From the NCBI RefSeq assembly GCF_000423325.1, contig NZ_AUHT01000005.1:1-64000 (forward strand): 64,000 nt of DNA, in the 5' to 3' direction. How positions within the stretch are numbered: position 1 is the stretch's first letter; each line of letters starts with the position of its first letter. This document shows, piece by piece, positions 37,900-50,956 of the stretch. A model generated the notes under the pieces. It was not told the origin of the DNA. It made no database searches and saw only the letters and a program-made list of their open reading frames with translations. A program made the position numbers and the translations under genes. The DNA comes from Lysobacter defluvii IMMIB APB-9 = DSM 18482. GTDB taxonomy: Bacteria; Pseudomonadota; Gammaproteobacteria; Xanthomonadales; Xanthomonadaceae.

Positions 37900-39002
37900 C
37901 CGCCGGGCGGCGGCGCCTCCCCTTCGGTTTCCAATGCATCCGGCGCCACGGCGCCGGGCAGTGACGTGGCATCGGCCGCCTGGCACAGGCTGCAGACGCG
38001 CTCGACGGCATAGCCCAGTCCGGCTAGCCGCTCCACCAAGCCATCCCCGCCCAGCAGGTGCAGCGCGCCGACCACCACCAGGGCGTCACCGGCATCGTGC
38101 CGGAGCATCGCGTCCAGCCGCTCCAGCCAGGCCTCGTTGCGATCCAGGTTGACCAGTCGGTAGGTCTCCGGAGTCCGCTCCATCATTTCCAGCCGGGTCA
38201 GCTCCTCGAGCCGGTCGACATCACCGTCGCGCCACGCAGCGTGCAGGTCCTCCAGGCGTGCGGGCATCTGCTCGGGACTTGCCAGGTACTCCTGCAGCGC
38301 GCGCACCTGCTCGTCGAGTGGCGCGCCCGCAAGGGCCTGCAGCTGCGCCTCCAGCGTTTCCAGCCCGCCCACCGGCGTGCCCGCAAGCGCGGCCTGCTCC
38401 ATCAGGAAGCGGTCGATCCCCAGCTCCGGCTGGAACCCCATCGAGTGCGCCAGCCCGAGCACCAGCGACAGGTTGATGAACCAGGGCTGGTAGCCGTCCA
38501 CGTGGTCGATCGAGCCACCCTGTCGCGCCAGCAGGCGGGCGAGCTTCTCGCGGGTGACCGCCGGCAGCACGTCGCCGAGCCTGCGGTCGTCGGGGAACAG
38601 CGCGGCGGCGATGAATCGCGCCTGCGTGTCCGGGCCGTCGATCTCGTCCGGGGCCAGTTCGAACACCAGCTTGTCGGCCTGGTGGAAGGCCCGGGCCACG
38701 TCCACGGAAAGTGGATAGTCGCCCGGCTTGAGCAGGTGGAACGCGCCGAGCAGCCACAGCGTCGTGTCGGCATCGGAGACCTTCCACAGCAGCGGCACCG
38801 GCGGGCGGTACCCGTCCTCGTAGGTGTCCGCCAGCCCCGGCGGAAGGTCCATCGGGATGATCGCGCCCCGGTCCGGCACGTCTCCGTCCACGGGTGACTG
38901 GGCCGACGCCGGAACGGCCCCCACCAGCGCGAGCGCCGCGACCAGCCCGAAGCCCAGCCCGGCGCGGCGCGCACCGCGGCGCCACCAGCGGATCGCGGCC
39001 AC
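37896..39002 (-). CDS. TraB/GumN-family protein
   Basis: A 368-aa exported protein. Signal peptide in residues 12-35 ([21 protein letters not shown]). The mature part shows the TraB/GumN pattern: [28 protein letters not shown] near 70-100, [19 protein letters not shown], and [30 protein letters not shown]. GxxH motifs at both ends suggest a metal-dependent hydrolase, but the family's activity is poorly known. Starts at GTG 39002, one base after the DUF1684 gene's stop. Confidence 0.88.
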   Translation of the reverse strand: MAAIRWWRRGARRAGLGFGLVAALALVGAVPASAQSPVDGDVPDRGAIIPMDLPPGLADTYEDGYRPPVPLLWKVSDADTTLWLLGAFHLLKPGDYPLSVDVARAFHQADKLVFELAPDEIDGPDTQARFIAAALFPDDRRLGDVLPAVTREKLARLLARQGGSIDHVDGYQPWFINLSLVLGLAHSMGFQPELGIDRFLMEQAALAGTPVGGLETLEAQLQALAGAPLDEQVRALQEYLASPEQMPARLEDLHAAWRDGDVDRLEELTRLEMMERTPETYRLVNLDRNEAWLERLDAMLRHDAGDALVVVGALHLLGGDGLVERLAGLGYAVERVCSLCQAADATSLPGAVAPDALETEGEAPPPGG

Positions 39003-39003
39003 C

Positions 39004-39954
39004 TCAGCTACCCCGCGGCTGGTAGGCCTTCTCGCCGGCGGTGACCGGCAGCGTCAGGCGGTTCTCGTCCGGCGGCAGCGGGCAGGTTGCATACGGCGTG
39101 AACGCACAGGGCGGGTTGTAGGCGCGGTTGAAGTTGAGCTCCACTCGTCCCTCCGCATCCGGCGGCGGCGCATACAGGAAGCGGCCGGCGCCATAGCTGC
39201 CGTGGCCGTTGGTTGCGTCGGCGAAGACCAGGAACAGCTTCCCGTCGCCGCCGTCCAGTGCCTCCAGCCGGTATTCCTGGCCGTCGCGTTCGAAGACCAC
39301 TACGCCGGGATTGGGGGTGGCGTCGAAGCCGCCGATGATATTCGCGACCTCCAGGGTGCGCGGCTCCGGATGCGGCTCGAAGCGTGCCGGGACGACCCAG
39401 TCGGCTTCCGCCGGCCAGTAGGCCAGGCCGGCGAACCCGGTGCGGGCGGGGGCGTCATGGTGGCGCACGCGCAGGGCGTGGCGGCCGTTGCGGATGATCA
39501 CGGTGGCGACGCCGCGGCCACCATCGAACTCAAGCCGGCTCGGCCCGCCCTCCTCGGCATCGGTGCGCAACCAGGCTTCCCCCCGCACCGGTGCCCCGTC
39601 GACCGCAACCCGCACCCCGCGCTCGGGCACGAAGCGCAGGCGCCCGTCGGGGCGCAGGTCCAGCATGCCCAGGTGCTCGGGGCCGACCGACAGCTGCAAG
39701 CCGTTGTCGGTGTCGCTGCCCATGAAGGAGGGACCCGGCGTGATCCAGTGCAGGCCGACCAGGCTGGCCCAGCCCTCCTCCGCCAACAGGTCCGCGCGGC
39801 GCTGCTCGCGCCACTGCTGTTCGCGCTGCTTGAAGGCGATCTGCTCGGGGGTCATCGTTTCCTCTTGGGTGAAGTCGAACAGGCCGCCCGGCTGGCACGC
39901 GGCCAGCGCCAAGGCGGCGATCATCACGGGTGCGAGCAGCGCCGCCGGCCGCAT
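39004..39954 (-). CDS. DUF1684-family lipoprotein
   Basis: A 316-aa predicted lipoprotein with signal AALLAPVMIAALALAAC and lipid Cys at about residue 20. It carries the DUF1684 features: REQQWREQRRADLLAEEGWASLVGLHWITPG, VRHHDAPARTGFAGLAYWPAEADWVVPARFEP, and RVELNFNRAYNPPCAFTPYATCPLPPDENRLTLPVTAGEK. The last is a highly conserved FNRAYNPPCAFTP motif that may be an active or metal site. Function unknown. It follows mutL by 1 bp. Confidence 0.88.
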   Translation of the reverse strand: MRPAALLAPVMIAALALAACQPGGLFDFTQEETMTPEQIAFKQREQQWREQRRADLLAEEGWASLVGLHWITPGPSFMGSDTDNGLQLSVGPEHLGMLDLRPDGRLRFVPERGVRVAVDGAPVRGEAWLRTDAEEGGPSRLEFDGGRGVATVIIRNGRHALRVRHHDAPARTGFAGLAYWPAEADWVVPARFEPHPEPRTLEVANIIGGFDATPNPGVVVFERDGQEYRLEALDGGDGKLFLVFADATNGHGSYGAGRFLYAPPPDAEGRVELNFNRAYNPPCAFTPYATCPLPPDENRLTLPVTAGEKAYQPRGS

Positions 39955-39955
39955 C

Positions 39956-41836
<1,881 letters not shown>

Positions 41837-41875
41837 AGCCTCACGCAGCGGTCACAACGATGACCGCGCCGGCCC

Positions 41876-43348
41876 TCAGGGGCTGCCGCCCGCGGCGCCG
41901 GCGACCTGCTGCGCCGCGGCCCGCGCCGCGTACAGGGTGCCCGGGGGCGGCTGGCGGCTGAAGTAGCCGTTCACCCCGTCCAGCACCGCGCCGGCGATCT
42001 TGCGCTGGAACGCGGGATCACGCAGCCGCCGCTCCTCCTCCGGGTTGGAGATGAAGGCGGTCTCCACCAGCATCGCCGGCATGTCGGAGGTACGCAGCAC
42101 GGCGAAGTTGGCCTTCTCCACGTTGCGCTTGTGCACGTTGCCGACCTGCTGCAGGCCGCTGAGGATGTCGCGGGCCGCGTCCTCGGACGCCTTCATGTGC
42201 CCGCTCTGGGTGAGGTCGAGCAGCACCGAGGCCAGGGTGTCGTTGGGGTCGTCCAGGCGCACGCCGCCGATCAGGTCGGCGGAGTTCTCCTTGTCCGCGA
42301 GCCAGCGGGCGCGCTGGGAGGAGGCGCCGCGCAGCGAGAGCACGTAGACCGAGGATCCGTCGGCGCTGCGGTTCTCCGCCGCGTCGGCGTGGATGGAGAT
42401 GAACATGTCCGCCCCCGCCTTGCGCGCCAGCCGTGCACGCTGGTTGAGCGGGATGAACACGTCGTTGTCGCGGGTCAGGAACGCCTTCAACCCCGGGGTG
42501 GCGTCGATCTGCCGCGCCAGCTCCTTGCTGATCGCGAGCACCACGTCCTTCTCGCGGGTGCCGCTTTTGCCGATGGCGCCGGGATCCTGGCCGCCATGTC
42601 CGGGGTCGATCGCGATCACCAGCGGGCGCATCCCGACCTCGCGCGGCAGCGTGGGCCGGGGCGCGGGCTGGGTAGCCGGCGCAGTGGCGGGAGGTACAGC
42701 CGCCGGCTCCGGCGCCGGCTGTGCGGGTACGGAGGCCTGGCGGGTCTCCACGTCGCGCGCGGCGGCCTTGGCGGCCAGCTCGGAAATCAGGCGGCTGGTC
42801 GCGGCGGCGGAGGCGGCGACGTCGATCGGCGATACTTCCTTTCCTGCCACGGCCGCATCGGTGGAGACGGCTGCCGCCGCGGTCCCGCCCGCGGGCTGCG
42901 CAGCGGCCGTGGAACCACCCTGCGCCGCGAACCGCTGCACCGGGCCGTCGCCCGGCCATTCGACCACCAGCCGGGGTCCGTCACCGGCCTGCTCGATCCA
43001 CGGATCGGGCGCCACGACCGGGTGCGCAAGGTCGAACACGATGCGGGTGACGCCGGCTTCGGGTTGCCCGGTGCGCACCGACTTGACCACGCCGGCCCCC
43101 TCGGGGAGGGACACGCCCTTCGCCAGCGACGCGGACGGGAGATCGACTACGAGGCGCGCCGGATTGTCGAGGCGGATCACCTTGTACTGCCCGGCGCCGT
43201 CCAGGCTGATCTCGGCACGGGTGCCGGTGGCGCCTTCGATCAGGCGCAAGCTCTTGATTTCAGAGCCATACGCGAGGTTCCACAGCAACCCCGCGAGCAG
43301 CGCCAGGCCGAGCAGGACCTTCTGGATGGTGGCCGATTGCACTCGCAT
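41876..43348 (-). CDS. amiC: N-acetylmuramoyl-L-alanine amidase (AMIN + Amidase_3)
   Basis: Splits septal peptidoglycan during cell separation. It has 490 aa. Signal peptide 1-29, an AMIN domain (residues about 30-135, targeting the septum or Tol-Pal region), an Ala/Pro-rich linker, and the zinc amidase domain from about 245. Motifs: VIAIDPGHGGQDPGAIG, TREKDVVLAISKELA, FISIHADAAENRSADGSSVYVLS and the catalytic Glu in MLVETAFISNPEEE. No LysM is present. The gene order queG/nnr-tsaE-ami-mutL matches E. coli. Confidence 0.95.
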   Translation of the reverse strand: MRVQSATIQKVLLGLALLAGLLWNLAYGSEIKSLRLIEGATGTRAEISLDGAGQYKVIRLDNPARLVVDLPSASLAKGVSLPEGAGVVKSVRTGQPEAGVTRIVFDLAHPVVAPDPWIEQAGDGPRLVVEWPGDGPVQRFAAQGGSTAAAQPAGGTAAAAVSTDAAVAGKEVSPIDVAASAAATSRLISELAAKAAARDVETRQASVPAQPAPEPAAVPPATAPATQPAPRPTLPREVGMRPLVIAIDPGHGGQDPGAIGKSGTREKDVVLAISKELARQIDATPGLKAFLTRDNDVFIPLNQRARLARKAGADMFISIHADAAENRSADGSSVYVLSLRGASSQRARWLADKENSADLIGGVRLDDPNDTLASVLLDLTQSGHMKASEDAARDILSGLQQVGNVHKRNVEKANFAVLRTSDMPAMLVETAFISNPEEERRLRDPAFQRKIAGAVLDGVNGYFSRQPPPGTLYAARAAAQQVAGAAGGSP

Positions 43349-43436
43349 GGGGCGAAGTCAAGCATTGCCCGCAGCTGAATGCAAGTATTTTTCCCTTTGG
43401 AATCCGACACCTGTGGCCACATCCTTTGGGAATCGT

Positions 43437-43925
43437 TCAGGAGTGTGACGCAAGCGCACCCTCCGCCGGCAGAGCACCATTGAGCCGCCGGAGCCAAGCG
43501 GATCCCGCGTCGCTGCGTGCTTCAAGGCGTGCGCTGCGTCCGTTTCCGGCGTGATCGAGCCACACTTCCAGGTCCGCCGTCGGCAGCGCCCCGGCCCCGC
43601 GCTGCGGCCATTCCACCAGCCACAGCACCGCCTCGCCGCCGTCCAGCCCGAGGAACTCGAGCTCGCCGGGGTCGCCAATCCGGTACAGGTCCATGTGCCA
43701 AGCCTCCCCACCCTCCGGCAACGGATACCGCTCGACCAGCGTGTAGGTCGGGCTGCGGATCGGTCCCCGCACCCCCAGCGCGCGCAGCATGGCCCGTGCG
43801 AGGCTGGACTTGCCGGCCCCGAGGTCGCCATGCAGCAACACCACCGCGCTCGGCGGCCGGGTGCGGGCGAGCGCCTCGCCGAGCGCGTCGGTCGCCGCCG
43901 CATCCGCGAGCAGGCGCGCCGTCAC
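43437..43925 (-). CDS. tsaE: tRNA threonylcarbamoyladenosine biosynthesis ATPase TsaE
   Basis: ATPase of the TsaB-TsaD-TsaE complex making t6A37. It has 162 aa. The P-loop is HGDLGAGKSSLARAML (residues about 33-48), then SPTYTLVERYP, the Walker B-like HMDLYRIGDPGELEFLG, and LVEWPQRG. GTG 43925 overlaps the nnr stop as GTGA. Confidence 0.96.
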   Translation of the reverse strand: MTARLLADAAATDALGEALARTRPPSAVVLLHGDLGAGKSSLARAMLRALGVRGPIRSPTYTLVERYPLPEGGEAWHMDLYRIGDPGELEFLGLDGGEAVLWLVEWPQRGAGALPTADLEVWLDHAGNGRSARLEARSDAGSAWLRRLNGALPAEGALASHS

Positions 43926-45394
43926 GGGCCGCCTCCCGGGTTGGCGAGCCGCCGCAGTTCGGGCATCAGGTCACGCGGCAGCAGCCCGCGCTCGCCTTCG
44001 GCGGCGGCCAAGTCGCCGGCGCAGGCGTGCAGCAACGCCCCGCATGACGCCGCATCGAAGACGTCCAGTCCCTGCGCCAGCAGGGCAGCCACCACGCCGG
44101 TCAGCACGTCGCCCATGCCCCCCACGGCCATGCCCGGGTTGCCTGCGTCCACCAGCCGCGGCAAGCATCCGGGCGTGGCCACCAGCGAACCGGCGCCCTT
44201 GAGCACCACGGCAACCCCATGGCGCTCCGCCAGGGCCTTGGCTGCGGCGAACCGGTCCGCCTGGACCTGCGCCGTGGTGCACCCGAGCAGGCGCGCGGCC
44301 TCCCCGGGATGCGGCGTGACCACGCTGCCGGCGGGGAGCGCGACCGCACCCTCGGCGAGGAGGTTCAGCCCGTCCGCGTCGAGGACCAGCGGCCGCCCGG
44401 CGGCCGCGGCAGCTTCGAACAGCGCCGAACCCCAGTCGTCCCGGCCGAGCCCGGGACCGATCGCGATGATGTTGGCCCGCGCAAACACGCCAGGATCGGG
44501 ACGGCTCCCGTCGAAGCCGCGCGCCATCGCCTCGGGAAGGCGGGCCAGCAGCGGCGCCACGTGCAGCGGCCGGGTGAGCACGTCCACCAGCCCGGCGCCG
44601 GTGCGCAGCGCCGCCTCCGCGGCGAGCATGACCGCGCCGCCCAAGCCGTGGTCGCCGCCGATGCACAGCACGCGCCCGTGCAGGCCCTTGTGGCTGTCGC
44701 GCCGTCGCGGCAGCAGCCAGCGAGCGAGATCGTCTGCATTGAGCCGCTCCGCGCTGGCGTCGACCCCGGCCGACGGTACCTGCAGGTCCGCCAGCGAGAG
44801 CGTGCCGGCAAGATCGCGCGCCGCGCCTGTCCGCAGGCCGGCCTTGGGGGCAAGGAACTCCAGCGTGTGGTCGGCGTCGATCGCGATGCCGGTGGCATGG
44901 CCGGTATCCGCGTCGACGCCACTGGGCACATCCAGCGCCAGAACGGGCGCCGGGTGTCCGTTGATCGCCCGCACGAGCGCGGCGGCGGCGCCTTCCAGCG
45001 GCCGCGACAGGCCAATGCCGAACAGCGCGTCGACGATGACGTCGGCCGCCGGAAGCTTCTCCCCGGCCGGCACGACGGTCCCGCCTGCTTCCGCCCAGGC
45101 CTCGCGCGCCGCACGGGCGGCGCGGCTGCCGCCCGCGTCGCCGAGCTGGACGACCTGGACCTCGCGGCCCGAGCGCAGCGCGTTGAGCGCCAGCTCGTAG
45201 CCGTCCCCGCCGTTGTCCCCCGGACCGCAGGCGACCAGGAGCCGGCGTGCCCCGGGCCAGTGTTCGAGCACGGCGCGCCACGCGGCCTGGCCCGCGCGCA
45301 CCATGAGCGCCCGCGGGTCGCCGGCGTCGGCGATCCCGCGCGCTTCCAGTTCGCGCAGGGCGTGGGTCGAGTAAAGGCGGTCAGGGGCCGGCAT
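43922..45394 (-). CDS. nnr: Bifunctional NAD(P)H-hydrate epimerase/dehydratase
   Basis: Repairs hydrated NAD(P)H. It has 490 aa. N-terminal YjeF epimerase domain (residues 1-210: LMVRAGQAAWRAV, VACGPGDNGGDGYELA, VDALFGIGLSRPLEG, LALDVPSGVDADTG). C-terminal ribokinase-like dehydratase (about 235-485: GRVLCIGGDHGLGGAVMLAAEAALRTGAGLV, LVLDADGLNLLAE, VTPHPGEAARLLG, NPGMAVGGMGDVLTGVVAALLAQG). ATG 45394 begins the conserved N-terminus. A TAGAAT box ends only 8 bp upstream, so the mRNA may be leaderless. Confidence 0.96.
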   Translation of the reverse strand: MPAPDRLYSTHALRELEARGIADAGDPRALMVRAGQAAWRAVLEHWPGARRLLVACGPGDNGGDGYELALNALRSGREVQVVQLGDAGGSRAARAAREAWAEAGGTVVPAGEKLPAADVIVDALFGIGLSRPLEGAAAALVRAINGHPAPVLALDVPSGVDADTGHATGIAIDADHTLEFLAPKAGLRTGAARDLAGTLSLADLQVPSAGVDASAERLNADDLARWLLPRRRDSHKGLHGRVLCIGGDHGLGGAVMLAAEAALRTGAGLVDVLTRPLHVAPLLARLPEAMARGFDGSRPDPGVFARANIIAIGPGLGRDDWGSALFEAAAAAGRPLVLDADGLNLLAEGAVALPAGSVVTPHPGEAARLLGCTTAQVQADRFAAAKALAERHGVAVVLKGAGSLVATPGCLPRLVDAGNPGMAVGGMGDVLTGVVAALLAQGLDVFDAASCGALLHACAGDLAAAEGERGLLPRDLMPELRRLANPGGGP

Positions 45395-45402
45395 GCCCGC
45401 GG

Positions 45403-45412
45403 ATTCTATACT
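45403..45412. promoter_or_regulatory. Overlapping divergent -10 boxes of nnr and queG
   Basis: ATTCTATACT reads TATACT (45407-45412) towards queG and TAGAAT (45408-45403) towards nnr. Distances to the start codons (10 bp to GTG 45423, 8 bp to ATG 45394) would put transcription starts at or next to the first codon in both directions. Confidence 0.5.
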
Positions 45413-45422
45413 TGGACGCATC

Positions 45423-46528
<1,106 letters not shown>

Positions 46529-46532
<4 letters not shown>

Positions 46533-46627
46533 GATGCAGTAACCGCGCCGCGGCGTATTGCACCGGATGGCAAACCGCGGCCCACGCCCCGCACCCGGCG
46601 CACTACGCCGGTGCTATTGCGCCCTGC
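46529..46627. repeat. Nested palindromic repeat, copy 2 of 4 (diverged)
   Basis: From GTAGGATGCAGTAACCG to GGTGCTATTGCGCCCTGC, containing CGGCGTATTGCACCGGATGG. It fills the whole queG/pgi convergent gap and supplies the stop of queG on one strand and the last codons and stop of pgi on the other. Confidence 0.85.
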
Positions 46628-48158
46628 GGATCCGGGCAATCAGGTCGTGCGTCACCGGATCCCCGGCCTCCCCGTCCCCCTTCAACGCCGGCAGCAGCCG
46701 GTTCGCGACCTGCTTTCCCAGTTCGACGCCGAACTGGTCGAAGGGGTTGATCCCCCACAGCACGCCCTGCAGGTACACGCTGTGTTCGTACATGGCCACC
46801 AAGGCGCCGAGGGAGCGGGCGTCCAGGCGGTCGAGCAGGAGCACGGTGTTGGGGCGGTTGCCGGCGTAGGCGCGGTGCGGATCGTCGCTGTCCTGGCCGT
46901 TGGCGAGGGCCTCGGACTGGGCCAGCAGGTTGGCCAGCAGCGCATGGGCGTTGTCGTCGTGGCCGGCGATGCCGGGGTCGATGACGCCGATGAAGTCCAT
47001 CGAGGCCACGCCGGTGCCCTGGTGCAGGGCCTGGAAGAAGCTGTGCTGCACGTCGGTACCGGTGCCACCCCACCACACCGGAACCGTGTCGAGCCCGACG
47101 CGGCTGCCGTCGGCACGGACCGACTTGCCCAGGCTCTCCATCACCAGTTGCTGCAGGTAGGCCGGCAGCAGGCGCAGCCGTTCCGCGTACGGGACCACGG
47201 CATGGCTGTGCAGGCCCAGTGCGTTGCGGTTCCACACCGCGGTCAGTGCATGCCACGCGGCGATGTTTTCGCGCAGCGGCGCGGACAGCACGTGCTCGTC
47301 CATCTCCGCGGCGCCGCCGAGCAGCGCCTCGAAACGCTCCATGCCCAGCGCGATCGCGATCGGGAAGCCGACCGCGGACCACATCGAGTACCGGCCGCCG
47401 ACCCAGTCCCACATCGGCAGCACGCGCGACGGGTCGATGTCGAAGGTCTCCGCCGCCCGGCCGGGGTTGGCGCTGACCGCGTACAGGCGGGAGCCATCGC
47501 CCAGCCAGTCGGCGAGGATGCGGCCGTTGAGCAGGGTCTCCTGGGTGCCGAAGCTCTTGGAAACCAGGATCACCGCGGTGCGTGCCGGATCCAGCCCCGC
47601 GGTCACCGAAGCCGCGGCCGCGGGGTCGACGTTGGACAGGAAGTGCACCCGCGGCAGGCCAGTGCCCGGCTGCGCGAGCGCGTCGACCACCAGGCGCGGG
47701 CCCAGGTCGGAACCACCGATCCCGACGCTCACCACGTCGGTGATGCCGGCCTGGTGGATGCCGCGCACCAGCTCCGCCATGCGCGCGCGCGCGGCACGGG
47801 CCAGTTGCACCGCCTCCCGGGCGGCCGGAGTGGCCGCGTCTCGCGCGCGCAGCGCGGTATGCAGCGCCGGGCGGCCCTCGGTCGGATTCACCTGTTCGCC
47901 GCCGGCGAGCGCCCGCAGCGCGGCGTCCAGGCCGGCGCTGGAAGCAAGCCCGAAGAGCTCGTCCAGCGCCCGCCCGTCATAGCGCTGGCGGGCGAAGCTG
48001 GCATGCAGCGGTCCGGCGGAGACCGACAGCGCCGCCGATCGGCCCGGGTCGGCCGACACCAGTGCGCGGATGGGATGCCCGGACAGCCGCTCCGCGTGCG
48101 CGCGCAGGGCCGCGATGCGGGAAGAAAGCGCCGGAGTTCCTTCGCCGGTGCCGCCCAT
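46614..48158 (-). CDS. pgi: Glucose-6-phosphate isomerase
   Basis: Interconverts glucose-6-P and fructose-6-P. It has 514 aa: [61 protein letters not shown], and the catalytic Glu/His region [26 protein letters not shown]. The last residues RRAQ and stop are encoded by the repeat copy at 46529-46627, replacing the normal end. It is the last gene of the pcnB-folK-panBCD-pgi run, two bases after panD. Confidence 0.97.
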   Translation of the reverse strand: MGGTGEGTPALSSRIAALRAHAERLSGHPIRALVSADPGRSAALSVSAGPLHASFARQRYDGRALDELFGLASSAGLDAALRALAGGEQVNPTEGRPALHTALRARDAATPAAREAVQLARAARARMAELVRGIHQAGITDVVSVGIGGSDLGPRLVVDALAQPGTGLPRVHFLSNVDPAAAASVTAGLDPARTAVILVSKSFGTQETLLNGRILADWLGDGSRLYAVSANPGRAAETFDIDPSRVLPMWDWVGGRYSMWSAVGFPIAIALGMERFEALLGGAAEMDEHVLSAPLRENIAAWHALTAVWNRNALGLHSHAVVPYAERLRLLPAYLQQLVMESLGKSVRADGSRVGLDTVPVWWGGTGTDVQHSFFQALHQGTGVASMDFIGVIDPGIAGHDDNAHALLANLLAQSEALANGQDSDDPHRAYAGNRPNTVLLLDRLDARSLGALVAMYEHSVYLQGVLWGINPFDQFGVELGKQVANRLLPALKGDGEAGDPVTHDLIARIRRAQ

Positions 48159-48159
48159 G

Positions 48160-48540
48160 TCAGGCCGCCTGTGCGGGGATCGAGTCGTTGGTGTGGGTCA
48201 GGCGGTTGTCGCCGTCGACGTACACCAGGGTCGGCTTGAACTTCGCCGCCTCGGCCTCGTCGCAGTGGCCATAGGCGCAGATGATCACCAGGTCGCCGAC
48301 GTTCGCGCAGTGGGCGGCCGCGCCGTTGACCGAGATGATCCCGCTGCCTTCCTCGGCGCGGATCGCGTAGGTCACGAAGCGGTGGCCGCTGTCGATGTTG
48401 TAGACGTGGATCTGCTCGTACTCGCGGATGCCCGAGATGTCGAGCAGGCGCCCGTCGATCGCGCACGAGCCCTCGTAGTGCAGCTCGGCGTGGGTGACGG
48501 TGGCGCGGTGGATCTTGGCCTTGAGCAGGTTCAGGTGCAT
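48160..48540 (-). CDS. panD: Aspartate 1-decarboxylase proenzyme
   Basis: Makes beta-alanine for pantothenate. It has 126 aa. Self-processing occurs at Gly24-Ser25 ([11 protein letters not shown]) to form the pyruvoyl group; the conserved [14 protein letters not shown] and [20 protein letters not shown] are present. ATG 48540 gives the standard N-terminus ([15 protein letters not shown]). panC starts 94 bp upstream on the same strand; that gap shows no clear site. Confidence 0.97.
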   Translation of the reverse strand: MHLNLLKAKIHRATVTHAELHYEGSCAIDGRLLDISGIREYEQIHVYNIDSGHRFVTYAIRAEEGSGIISVNGAAAHCANVGDLVIICAYGHCDEAEAAKFKPTLVYVDGDNRLTHTNDSIPAQAA

Positions 48541-48634
48541 TTGGTTTCCGGCCGCGTGGGGGCGGTTGTCGACAGCCGCCAATTCTAGCAAGCACCCGGC
48601 TGACAGCGCAGTGAGCGCCAGCCCGCGCAGCCTG

Positions 48635-49489
48635 CTACAGCCTGAACTCCAGGTTGTCGATCAGCCGCGTGTCGCCCAGGCGCGCGGCGACGAGCGCCAC
48701 CCGTCCGCCGTCGTCGACGCCGGGGGCTTCGGGCTCCAGCAGGTCGTGGCGGCGCAGGACCGCGTAATCCACCACGAAGCCGGCCGCCTCCAGGCGCTCG
48801 CAGGCCTCCTGCTCGACCAGCTGCCGCGGCCGCGCAGCGCGTGCCGCCTCGGCCATGCCTTCCAGCACGCGCCGGATCTCCGCGGCGACCGGACGCTGTT
48901 CCGGCGCCAGGTACTGGTTGCGCGAGCTCATCGCCAGGCCGTCGTCCTCGCGCAGGATGTCGGCGGCGACCAGTTCTATGGGGAAGGCCAGGTCACGGAC
49001 CATGTAGCGGATCACCGCCAGCTGCTGGTAGTCCTTGCGCCCGAACACCGCGACGTCCGGCTGCACCTGGTTGAACAGTCGCGCGACCACCGTGGCGACG
49101 CCATCGAAATGCCCGGGCCGGTGCGCGCCCTCCAGCACTTCGGTGATGCCGGGGACCTGCACCCGCACCGCGGCTTCCGGCCCATAGGGATAGACCACCT
49201 CCACCGCGGGCATCCAGGCCACGTCGGCGCCGGCACTGCGCAGGCCCTCGACGTCGGCCTCGGGAGTGCGCGGGTAGCGGTCGTAGTCCTCGCCGGGCCC
49301 GAACTGGGTCGGATTGACGAACACGCTCACCACCACCCGGTCGGCGTGGCGGCGGGCAAGCTCGACCAGCGAGAAGTGCCCGCCGTGGAGGTTGCCCATG
49401 GTCGGCACCAGCGCAACGCGCAGCCCTTCCGCGCGCCACGCGGCCACGCATTCGCGCAGCCTGGCCAGGTCCCTGATCACGTCCGTCAT
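48635..49489 (-). CDS. panC: Pantothenate synthetase
   Basis: ATP-dependent joining of pantoate and beta-alanine. It has 284 aa with [19 protein letters not shown] (HIGH-like, residues 26-44), [42 protein letters not shown] and the nucleotide loop [15 protein letters not shown] 49489 begins the conserved N-terminus. It lies 64 bp after panB. Confidence 0.97.
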   Translation of the reverse strand: MTDVIRDLARLRECVAAWRAEGLRVALVPTMGNLHGGHFSLVELARRHADRVVVSVFVNPTQFGPGEDYDRYPRTPEADVEGLRSAGADVAWMPAVEVVYPYGPEAAVRVQVPGITEVLEGAHRPGHFDGVATVVARLFNQVQPDVAVFGRKDYQQLAVIRYMVRDLAFPIELVAADILREDDGLAMSSRNQYLAPEQRPVAAEIRRVLEGMAEAARAARPRQLVEQEACERLEAAGFVVDYAVLRRHDLLEPEAPGVDDGGRVALVAARLGDTRLIDNLEFRL

Positions 49490-49553
49490 CTTCCGTTCGC
49501 TCCCCTCTCCACGCAGGCATGCGGCACTGTCGCCGGCACGCGCCCTGCCCCGC

Positions 49554-50402
49554 TCAGGTATACGAATGCTCCGCCGCCGGGAACCGGCCCTCGCGTACCG
49601 CCTCCGCATAGGCGCGCATCGCCCCGACGATCGATCCGCCTTCGGCCAGGAAATCCTTGACGAACTTCGGCCGCCGGTGGCCGCTGTCCATCCCCAGCAT
49701 GTCGTGCAGCACCAGCACCTGGCCGTCGCAGTGCGGCCCGGCACCGATGCCGATGGTCGCCACTTCGATCTCCGCGGTGATCGCTTCCGCCAATCCCGAG
49801 GGCACGCCTTCCAGCACGACAAGCTCGGCACCGGCCTCGACCACCTGCCGCGCCTGCTCGCGCAGCAGCATCGCGGTCGCGTCGTCGCGCCCCTGGACCT
49901 TGTAGCCGCCCATGCGCAACACCGCCTGCGGCGTCAGCCCCAGGTGCGAGCAGACCGGGATCTCGCGCTCGACCAGGTGGCGGATGACCTCCAGCTTCGG
50001 TCCGGCGCCCTCGATCTTCACCATCGCCGCGCCGGCGCGCAGGAAGGCGGTGGCCGCATCCAGCGCCCGCTGCGGGCTGGCGTCGCCCTGGAACGGCATG
50101 TCGGCGACCAGCAGCGCGTAACGCAGGGAGCGCGCGACGCAGGCGGTGTGGTAGGCGATGTCCTCCACCGTCACCGGCAGCGTGCTGTCGTGGCCCTGCA
50201 TCACCATGCCCAGGGAATCCCCCACCAGGACCAGGTCCACGCCGGCGGCGTCCACCGCGCGCGCGAAGCTCGCGTCGTAGCAGGTCAGCATCGCCATGCG
50301 GCGGCCGTCCTGCTTTGCCGCGCGCAACATCGGCACCGTCCAGGGCTTGCGTGTCACCCGGTCGGGATTCGCGGGCGCGGGGCCCGTGGCGTGGATCGAC
50401 AT
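49554..50402 (-). CDS. panB: 3-methyl-2-oxobutanoate hydroxymethyltransferase
   Basis: Makes ketopantoate from ketoisovalerate and methylene-THF. It has 282 aa. [10 protein letters not shown], the metal-binding [50 protein letters not shown] and [20 protein letters not shown] are all intact. It follows folK by 3 bp; folK makes the folate precursor whose coenzyme PanB uses. Confidence 0.97.
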   Translation of the reverse strand: MSIHATGPAPANPDRVTRKPWTVPMLRAAKQDGRRMAMLTCYDASFARAVDAAGVDLVLVGDSLGMVMQGHDSTLPVTVEDIAYHTACVARSLRYALLVADMPFQGDASPQRALDAATAFLRAGAAMVKIEGAGPKLEVIRHLVEREIPVCSHLGLTPQAVLRMGGYKVQGRDDATAMLLREQARQVVEAGAELVVLEGVPSGLAEAITAEIEVATIGIGAGPHCDGQVLVLHDMLGMDSGHRRPKFVKDFLAEGGSIVGAMRAYAEAVREGRFPAAEHSYT

Positions 50403-50405
50403 GGC

Positions 50406-50945
50406 TCAGTTCCGCGGCGCGTGGGGGGACGCCGGATCATCGGCATACGGTAGCGCTTCGATCGCGCCGGTGGCCAATCCGGCCAGGGCCTCGCGCGCCG
50501 GCCCGCGGCCGGGGATCACTGCCTCCGGCCATGCCTCCAGCAAGGGCACCAGGGCGAACGCGCGCTCGTGCAGGTGCGGATGCGGGACGGTCAGCCCGGG
50601 CACGTCGATGCGCTGGTCGCCGAACAGCAGCAGGTCGAGGTCCAGCACCCGCGGCCCCCAGCGGTCGGTTCCGTCCGGGCTGCGCACCCGGCCGGCTTCG
50701 CGCTCGATGCCCAGCATCGCTTCCAGCAGCACCACCGGGCCCAGCGTGGTGCGCAGCCGCGCGGCCGCATTGATGAAGTCGGGCTGGTCGAGCACGCCCC
50801 AGGCCGGCGTGCGGTACAGGCGCGAAGCGCTGGCCACGCGGGTACCGGGCAGCCGGCCGAGTGCGCCCAGGGCGGCGCGCACGCGGGCGACGCTGTCGCC
50901 CTGGTTGCTGCCCAGGCCGACCACCGCGTCGACGGTCGTGGTCAC
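50406..50945 (-). CDS. folK: 6-hydroxymethyl-7,8-dihydropterin pyrophosphokinase
   Basis: Pyrophosphorylates the pterin precursor of folate. It has 179 aa from GTG 50945 (VTTTVDAVVGLGSNQGD). YRTPAWGVLDQPDFINAA, LLEAMLGIEREAGRVR, and the HPPK signature RWGPRVLDLDLLLFGDQ (metal-binding DxD) are present. It begins 11 bp after pcnB, the common pcnB-folK-pan gene order. Confidence 0.96.
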   Translation of the reverse strand: MTTTVDAVVGLGSNQGDSVARVRAALGALGRLPGTRVASASRLYRTPAWGVLDQPDFINAAARLRTTLGPVVLLEAMLGIEREAGRVRSPDGTDRWGPRVLDLDLLLFGDQRIDVPGLTVPHPHLHERAFALVPLLEAWPEAVIPGRGPAREALAGLATGAIEALPYADDPASPHAPRN

Positions 50946-50956
50946 TGGAGTGGTCC